Translations under genes and position numbers: made by a program
Shown here: positions 57,577-64,000 of the stretch, piece after piece
How positions within the stretch are numbered: position 1 is the stretch's first letter
How the letters are laid out: each line of letters opens with the position of its first letter
Assembly: GCA_913774625.1 (NCBI GenBank)
Contig: CAJYHL010000016.1
Span: forward strand, 16,821-80,820
Direction: 5' to 3'
Length of the DNA stretch: 64,000 nucleotides
Origin: an uncultured Acidovorax sp.
Lineage (GTDB): Bacteria > Pseudomonadota > Gammaproteobacteria > Burkholderiales > Burkholderiaceae_C
Notes under the pieces: generated by a model
What the model saw: the letters and a program-made list of their open reading frames with translations, nothing else
Databases searched by the model: none
What the model was told of the DNA's origin: nothing

Positions 57577-58479
57577 ATGAACCTGCCCAAACTTTCTGAA
57601 CCCGTGCCCCATTCAGTGGGCGTGAAACGGCCGTCGCGCTTGCTGCCTGCACTGGCCTGCGACAGCCACATGCACGTCTTCGATCCGCGCTTCGCGCCGT
57701 CGCCGCACTGGCAGCGCACGCCGCCCGACGCGCCGGTGGCGGCCTACCGGCGGCTGCAGCGGCGCCTGGGCACGTCGCGAGCGGTGGTGGTCACGCCGTC
57801 CACCTACGGCACCGACAACGCCTGCACGCTCGACGCGCTGGACCAGCTGGGCGAGGGCGCGCGCGGCGTGGCTGTGGTGGACGCCTCAGTGAGCGATGGC
57901 GAACTGGCCCGGCTGGCCGCGCGCCGCGTGCGCGGGCTGCGGGTGAATTTCGTCTCGCCCCAGTCCTGGGGCACGACCACGCCGGAGATGCTGGCCACGC
58001 TCGCGGGCAAGGTGGCGCGCCATGCGGACTGCGGCGGCTGGCACATCCAGGTGCTCGCGCACCCGGAGCAGATCGTGGCGCTGGCGCCCGTGCTGCAGTC
58101 GCTGCCGGTGCCTCTGGTCATCGACCATCTGGGGCGCATCGACCCGGCCGAGGGGCCTGCCGCCCCGGCCTATGGCGCGCTGCGCCGGCTGCTGGACGGC
58201 GGCAACACCTGGGTCAAGCTCTCGGGCGCCTACATGCGCTCCACGGTACGCGGCCCCGGCTATGCGGATACGCTGCCCCTGGGCCGCGCCCTGGTGCAGG
58301 CCGCGCCGCAGCGCCTGGTGTGGGGCAGCGACTGGCCGCACACCACCGAGGCGCCCGGCACGGTGGACGATGCCGGCCTGGTGGATCTGCTGCTGGCCTG
58401 GGCCGGATCGGACGCCGTCATGGACCGCATCCTGGTGGACAACCCGGCCCGGCTATACGGCTTTGCGCCGGCCCGCTGA
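57577..58479 (+). CDS. COG3618-type amidohydrolase, copy 2
   Basis: 300 residues; paralogue of 51421-52362. HxH in CDSHMHVFD, VTPSTYGTDNACTLDALD, LVIDHLGRIDPAEG, KLSGAYM, and GSDWPHTTEAPG with the metal Asp. Fits the same 2-pyrone-dicarboxylate/muconolactone-type or galactarolactone branch of the superfamily. ATG 57577 is the family start. Followed 44 bp later by an SMP-30 lactonase, as in sugar-acid lactone pathways. Confidence 0.85.
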   Translation: MNLPKLSEPVPHSVGVKRPSRLLPALACDSHMHVFDPRFAPSPHWQRTPPDAPVAAYRRLQRRLGTSRAVVVTPSTYGTDNACTLDALDQLGEGARGVAVVDASVSDGELARLAARRVRGLRVNFVSPQSWGTTTPEMLATLAGKVARHADCGGWHIQVLAHPEQIVALAPVLQSLPVPLVIDHLGRIDPAEGPAAPAYGALRRLLDGGNTWVKLSGAYMRSTVRGPGYADTLPLGRALVQAAPQRLVWGSDWPHTTEAPGTVDDAGLVDLLLAWAGSDAVMDRILVDNPARLYGFAPAR

Positions 58480-58523
58480 AGAGAGACGACGAGCGAGAAG
58501 AAAGAAGGAAGGAAGATCGCGCC

Positions 58524-59447
58524 ATGTATCTGCTGCACACCCCGCTGGTCCGTGAACTGGACATCTTTTCCACCATACCCGAGGGCCTGCGCCGCCCGCA
58601 GCGCAGCGAATGGGCCGACGCCAACCGCGGCGGCAGCGTCACCGATTCATTCCTGGAAGGCCCGGTATTCGACGCTGCCGGCAATCTCTACGTGACCGAC
58701 ATTCCCTGGGGGCGCATCTTCCGCATCGACCCGCAGGGTGCCTGGAGCCTGGTGGCCGAATACGACGGCGAGCCCAACGGCATGAAATTCCTTGATGCCG
58801 GCACGCTGCTCATCACCGACTACAAGAACGGGCTGATGCGGCTGGACGTGGCGACGGGCGCCGTGACGCCGTACCTGGAGCGCCGCAACAGCGAACGCTT
58901 CAAGGGCGTGAACGACCTGGTCTTCGATGCCGAGGGCAATCTGTACTTCACCGACCAGGGGCAGAGCGGCCTGCACGATCCGTCCGGGCGCCTCTACCGC
59001 CTGCGGCCCAACGGCCAGCTCGACCTGCTGCTGCACAACGTGCCCAGTCCCAACGGCGTGGCGCTCTCGCCCGACGGCCGCCTGCTCTACCTGGCCGTCA
59101 CGCGCGGCAACTGCGTCTGGCGCGTGCCGCTGCTGCCCGACGGCAGCGTGGCCAAGGTGAGCCAGTTCTTCACCTCCTACGGCCCCAGCGGGCCGGACGG
59201 GCTGGCGGTGGACGCGCAGGGCCGCGTGCTGGTCGCCAATCCGGGCCTGGGCGTGGTGTGGGTGCTCAATGGCCGGGCCGAGCCGGAACTGGTGCTGCGC
59301 GGCATTCCCGGCAGCTCCACCACCAACCTGGCCTTCGGAGGCTCGGACCGGCGCACGCTGTACGTGACCGATTCCACGCATGGCCGCGTGCTGCGTACCA
59401 CCCTGGAGGTGCCGGGCCTGCCGCTGCACCGCGGCCGGGAGGGCTGA
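58524..59447 (+). CDS. SMP-30/gluconolactonase family protein
   Basis: 307 residues, six-bladed propeller type. Metal ligands look present: Glu45 in FLEGPVFD, Asn in KGVNDLVFD, Asp in SGPDGLAVD; repeated blade ends such as DAAGNLYVTD, DAEGNLYFTDQG and SPDGRLLYLAV. Hydrolyses a sugar-acid or related lactone in known members. ATG 58524 follows GGAAGGAAG. Last gene of the cluster, before katG. Confidence 0.88.
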   Translation: MYLLHTPLVRELDIFSTIPEGLRRPQRSEWADANRGGSVTDSFLEGPVFDAAGNLYVTDIPWGRIFRIDPQGAWSLVAEYDGEPNGMKFLDAGTLLITDYKNGLMRLDVATGAVTPYLERRNSERFKGVNDLVFDAEGNLYFTDQGQSGLHDPSGRLYRLRPNGQLDLLLHNVPSPNGVALSPDGRLLYLAVTRGNCVWRVPLLPDGSVAKVSQFFTSYGPSGPDGLAVDAQGRVLVANPGLGVVWVLNGRAEPELVLRGIPGSSTTNLAFGGSDRRTLYVTDSTHGRVLRTTLEVPGLPLHRGREG

Positions 59448-59571
59448 CCGGAGCCGTTCTTATTCCCGTGTCGGACCAGGAGCTGCAACCCCGTGCGGCA
59501 TGCGCTGGTTTGGAAAAATCTATTTCCGGCATGCAATTTATTGGCTAGGCGGCAGCAGGTGTCTTCTCTAG

Positions 59572-61839
<2,268 letters not shown>

Positions 61840-61898
61840 TGCATGCATGCGCGCACCGCTGGCCGGCCTGCCCGGCCGGTGCAGTGCCTGCCGCAAGA

Positions 61899-61935
61899 GC
61901 CCGCCTCCCGCAAGGGAGGGCGGGTTTTTCTTTTT
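61899..61935 (+). terminator. Intrinsic terminator of katG
   Basis: CCCGCCTCCC (61900-61909) pairs with GGGAGGGCGGG (61914-61924, one bulged G) around GCAA, then TTTTTCTTTTTG. Confidence 0.9.
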
Positions 61936-61996
61936 GCTGAAAGCAATCAGGGTAAGCCCTAAACTTGACGCATTGCAAAGACGTGAGGGAGAAGGT

Positions 61997-63277
61997 ATGC
62001 ATTCAGACATCGTGATCGTGGGCGGCGGGGCAGGCGGGCTGGAACTCGCGGCCCGCCTGGGACGCCGGCTGGGGGCCCGCCAGGGCCGTGAACGCGTGCT
62101 GCTGGTGGACCGTTCGCCCTTCCACATCTGGAAGCCGACCCTGCACGAAGTCGCGGCCGGCACGCTGGACGCACACCAGGAAGGCCTGTCGTACCCCGTG
62201 CTGGCGCGGCGCAACCACTTCGGCTTCGCCATCGGCGATCTGACCGGCCTGGACACGGCGCACAAGACCTTCGAGCTGGCCGAGATCCGCAACGCCGAAG
62301 GCGATCTGCTGGTGCCGCGCCGTACCGTGAGCTACACGCGGCTGGTGCTGGCCATCGGCAGCGGCTCCAATGCCTTCGGCACGCCGGGCATCGAGCACGC
62401 TTACCTGCTGGAGAACGTGCGCGATGCGCAGCGCTTCCATGCCGACTGGCTGGGCGCCTGCGCGCGGGCCTCGTTCTCCGACAGCCGGGCGCTGTCCATC
62501 GCCATCGTCGGCGCCGGGGCCACCGGGGTGGAGCTGTCGGCCGAACTGCTCGAAGCCCACGCCGAGCTGCTGGAAAGCCTGGGCAGCAGCCAGCGCTTTC
62601 GGCTGGACATCTCGCTGGTGGAAGGTGGCGACCGCATCCTGGGCGGCCTGCCCGAGAAGATTTCCGCGCAGGCCGAAGTGGCGCTGCGCCGCAAGCAGGT
62701 GCAGGTGCTGACCGGCACCCGCGTGACCGAGATCCGGCGTGGCGCGCTGGTCACGCCCGCTGGCGAGATCCCGGCCGACCTGATCGTCTGGGCCGCAGGC
62801 ATCAAGGCGGCCGACGGCAACGCCCGTCTGGGGCTGGAGGTGAACCGCCTCAACCAGTTCGTCGTGGACAACCGCCTGCGCACCTCGGCGCCCGATGTGC
62901 TGGCCCTGGGCGACTGCGCCGCCTGCCCCTGGGAAGAGGGCAAGACCGTGCCGGCCCGCGCCCAGGCCGCGCACCAGCAGGCCGACTATCTGGCGAACGT
63001 GCTGGGCGCGCTGCTGCGCGAGCAGGAGGTGACCGAGCCCTTCGTCTACAAGGACTTCGGCTCGCTGGTCTCGCTGGGGGACAACAAGGGCGTGGGCAAC
63101 CTCATGGGCGGCCTGGGCGGGCGCAACTTCTTCGTCGAAGGCCTGATCGCCAAGTGGATGTACATCTCGCTGCACCTGAACCACCATCGCGCCATCCTGG
63201 GCACGGGCAAGACGGTGGTGCTGGCGCTGGCGCGGCTGCTGCAAAAGCGGGTTTCGGGGCGGCTTAAGCTGCATTGA
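61997..63277 (+). CDS. NAD(P)/FAD-dependent oxidoreductase, NDH-2-like
   Basis: 426 residues. FAD motif IVIVGGGAGGLELAARLG at the N-terminus, NAD motif AIVGAGATGVELSAEL, and FAD-contact VLALGDCAACPWEEGKTVPARAQAAHQQADYL, all as in type II NADH:quinone dehydrogenases. C-terminal part KWMYISLHLNHH fits membrane-surface binding. ATG 61997 follows GAGGGAGAAGG. Likely passes electrons from NADH to quinone without proton pumping. Confidence 0.9.
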   Translation: MHSDIVIVGGGAGGLELAARLGRRLGARQGRERVLLVDRSPFHIWKPTLHEVAAGTLDAHQEGLSYPVLARRNHFGFAIGDLTGLDTAHKTFELAEIRNAEGDLLVPRRTVSYTRLVLAIGSGSNAFGTPGIEHAYLLENVRDAQRFHADWLGACARASFSDSRALSIAIVGAGATGVELSAELLEAHAELLESLGSSQRFRLDISLVEGGDRILGGLPEKISAQAEVALRRKQVQVLTGTRVTEIRRGALVTPAGEIPADLIVWAAGIKAADGNARLGLEVNRLNQFVVDNRLRTSAPDVLALGDCAACPWEEGKTVPARAQAAHQQADYLANVLGALLREQEVTEPFVYKDFGSLVSLGDNKGVGNLMGGLGGRNFFVEGLIAKWMYISLHLNHHRAILGTGKTVVLALARLLQKRVSGRLKLH

Positions 63278-63329
63278 GCGGGGCCGTCCCCGCTGGGGCA
63301 CGGGCGGCCTGCCCGCGCGATGCCCACCG

Positions 63330-64000
63330 CTAGCCTTTCTCGATCTCTTCCAGGAAGCCTTCGTAGAAGTCGCGCAGCCGCTGCTGCCGCACTGCCGCCA
63401 GCCGCGCCCCTTCCGCCGTCTGGAAGCCCGAGGCCAGCTGGAACAGCTTGCGCTGGAAGTGGTCCAGCGTGAAGCGCCCATCGTCCAGCGGGCGCTGCTG
63501 CGCGCGGGCGTCGGCGGGGTCGTACAGCGCGCGGCCCATGCGCCCGGCCACGTAGAAGCAGCGCGCCGCGCCGATCAGGCCGATGGCGTCGAGCCGGTCC
63601 GCGTCCTGCAGGATGCGCGCTTCCAGGCTGCGTGGCGCGATGGCGGCGCTGTAGCTGTGCGCCTCGATGGCGTGCGCTGCGGCCTCCACGCGGCCGGCCT
63701 CCCAGCCCAGCCCCGCCAGCAGGCCCCGGGCCTTGTGCGCCGAAAGGCGGGAGGCCTGCGCGCGCAGGGGCGAATTTTTCTCGACGCCCACGCAGTCGTG
63801 CAGCAGCGTCGCGGCGAGCAGCAGTTCGAGATCGCCGCCTTCGGCAGCCGCTATGCGCTGCACGTTGCGCCATACGCGCAGCTGATGGGCGATGTCGTGC
63901 GCGCCGTCGCCCGCTGCCGCGCCTTCGGTGTCCAGCGCATGCGGCAGCAGCGCCCGGGCCAGCGTGGCATGGGGTGCGAAGGGCAGGGCGGGGTCGGTGG
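63330..64000 (-). CDS. HD-domain protein, 5' end outside window
   Basis: The frame is open to the window edge on the minus strand, so the start lies beyond. HD superfamily phosphohydrolase marks: DIAHQLRVWRNVQRIA, LLHDCVGVEK (the HD pair), and ILQDADRLDAIGLIG (conserved Asp). Shows relation to the small HD proteins of YedJ type. Substrate unknown. Convergent with the NDH-2-like gene. Confidence 0.85.
   Translation of the reverse strand, partial: TDPALPFAPHATLARALLPHALDTEGAAAGDGAHDIAHQLRVWRNVQRIAAAEGGDLELLLAATLLHDCVGVEKNSPLRAQASRLSAHKARGLLAGLGWEAGRVEAAAHAIEAHSYSAAIAPRSLEARILQDADRLDAIGLIGAARCFYVAGRMGRALYDPADARAQQRPLDDGRFTLDHFQRKLFQLASGFQTAEGARLAAVRQQRLRDFYEGFLEEIEKG

Overview
The window is a high-GC bacterial chromosome segment, most consistent with a betaproteobacterium of the family Comamonadaceae (Acidovorax-like). 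This is inferred from five Bug-family (tripartite tricarboxylate type) periplasmic binding proteins, a duplicated-style infA gene next to tRNA-Pro, glycine cleavage genes behind a tandem glycine riboswitch, and small GCAGCTAT...ATAGC palindromes scattered between genes. No phage, plasmid, CRISPR array or rRNA was found.

Layout. 1-3283: the end of a histidine utilisation operon (hutI partial, hutF, hutG). 3385-5612: psd, infA, tRNA-Pro(TGG) and a pair of tiny membrane-protein genes. 5690-20557: housekeeping and miscellaneous genes (acyltransferase-like membrane protein, 2-hydroxyacid dehydrogenase, acyl-CoA synthetase, PilZ protein, 2OG-Fe oxygenase, universal stress protein, Kup, one Bug protein, an orphan formyltransferase, SDR, pseudouridine synthase, hybrid histidine kinase, FKBP). 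20640-25930: an accessory island of visibly lower GC with unknown genes: two copies of a zinc-ribbon membrane protein (one frameshifted), a GFA-family protein, an unknown lipoprotein and a HEPN-motif protein flanked by a perfect 13-bp inverted repeat. 26012-30943: gcvTHP with its riboswitch.

31120-37707: a DUF3455 lipoprotein with an ECF sigma/anti-sigma pair, a small repeat element with terminal inverted repeats, and an AraC-regulated catabolic operon (FAH-family, alpha/beta hydrolase, amidohydrolase). 37753-45888: an ABC importer (TrpXYZ-like), ETF-ubiquinone oxidoreductase, an SDR/DMT-transporter pair, and a PF10118 protein divergent from a TetR regulator. 45906-48686: a galactarate-dehydratase-like gene divergent from its likely LacI regulator. 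48777-49358: a peroxidase-related protein. 49468-59447: an IclR-regulated acid/lactone catabolic cluster with four Bug proteins, two COG3618-type amidohydrolases, an RraA/HMG-aldolase-like protein, a D-2-hydroxyacid dehydrogenase and an SMP-30 lactonase. 59608-64000: katG, an NDH-2-like dehydrogenase and a partial HD-domain protein.

The least explained parts are the 50-59 kb cluster, whose substrate is unknown, the 20.6-25.9 kb island, and the repeat element at 33240-33529, whose end sequence recurs at the 3' end of the iclR gene.
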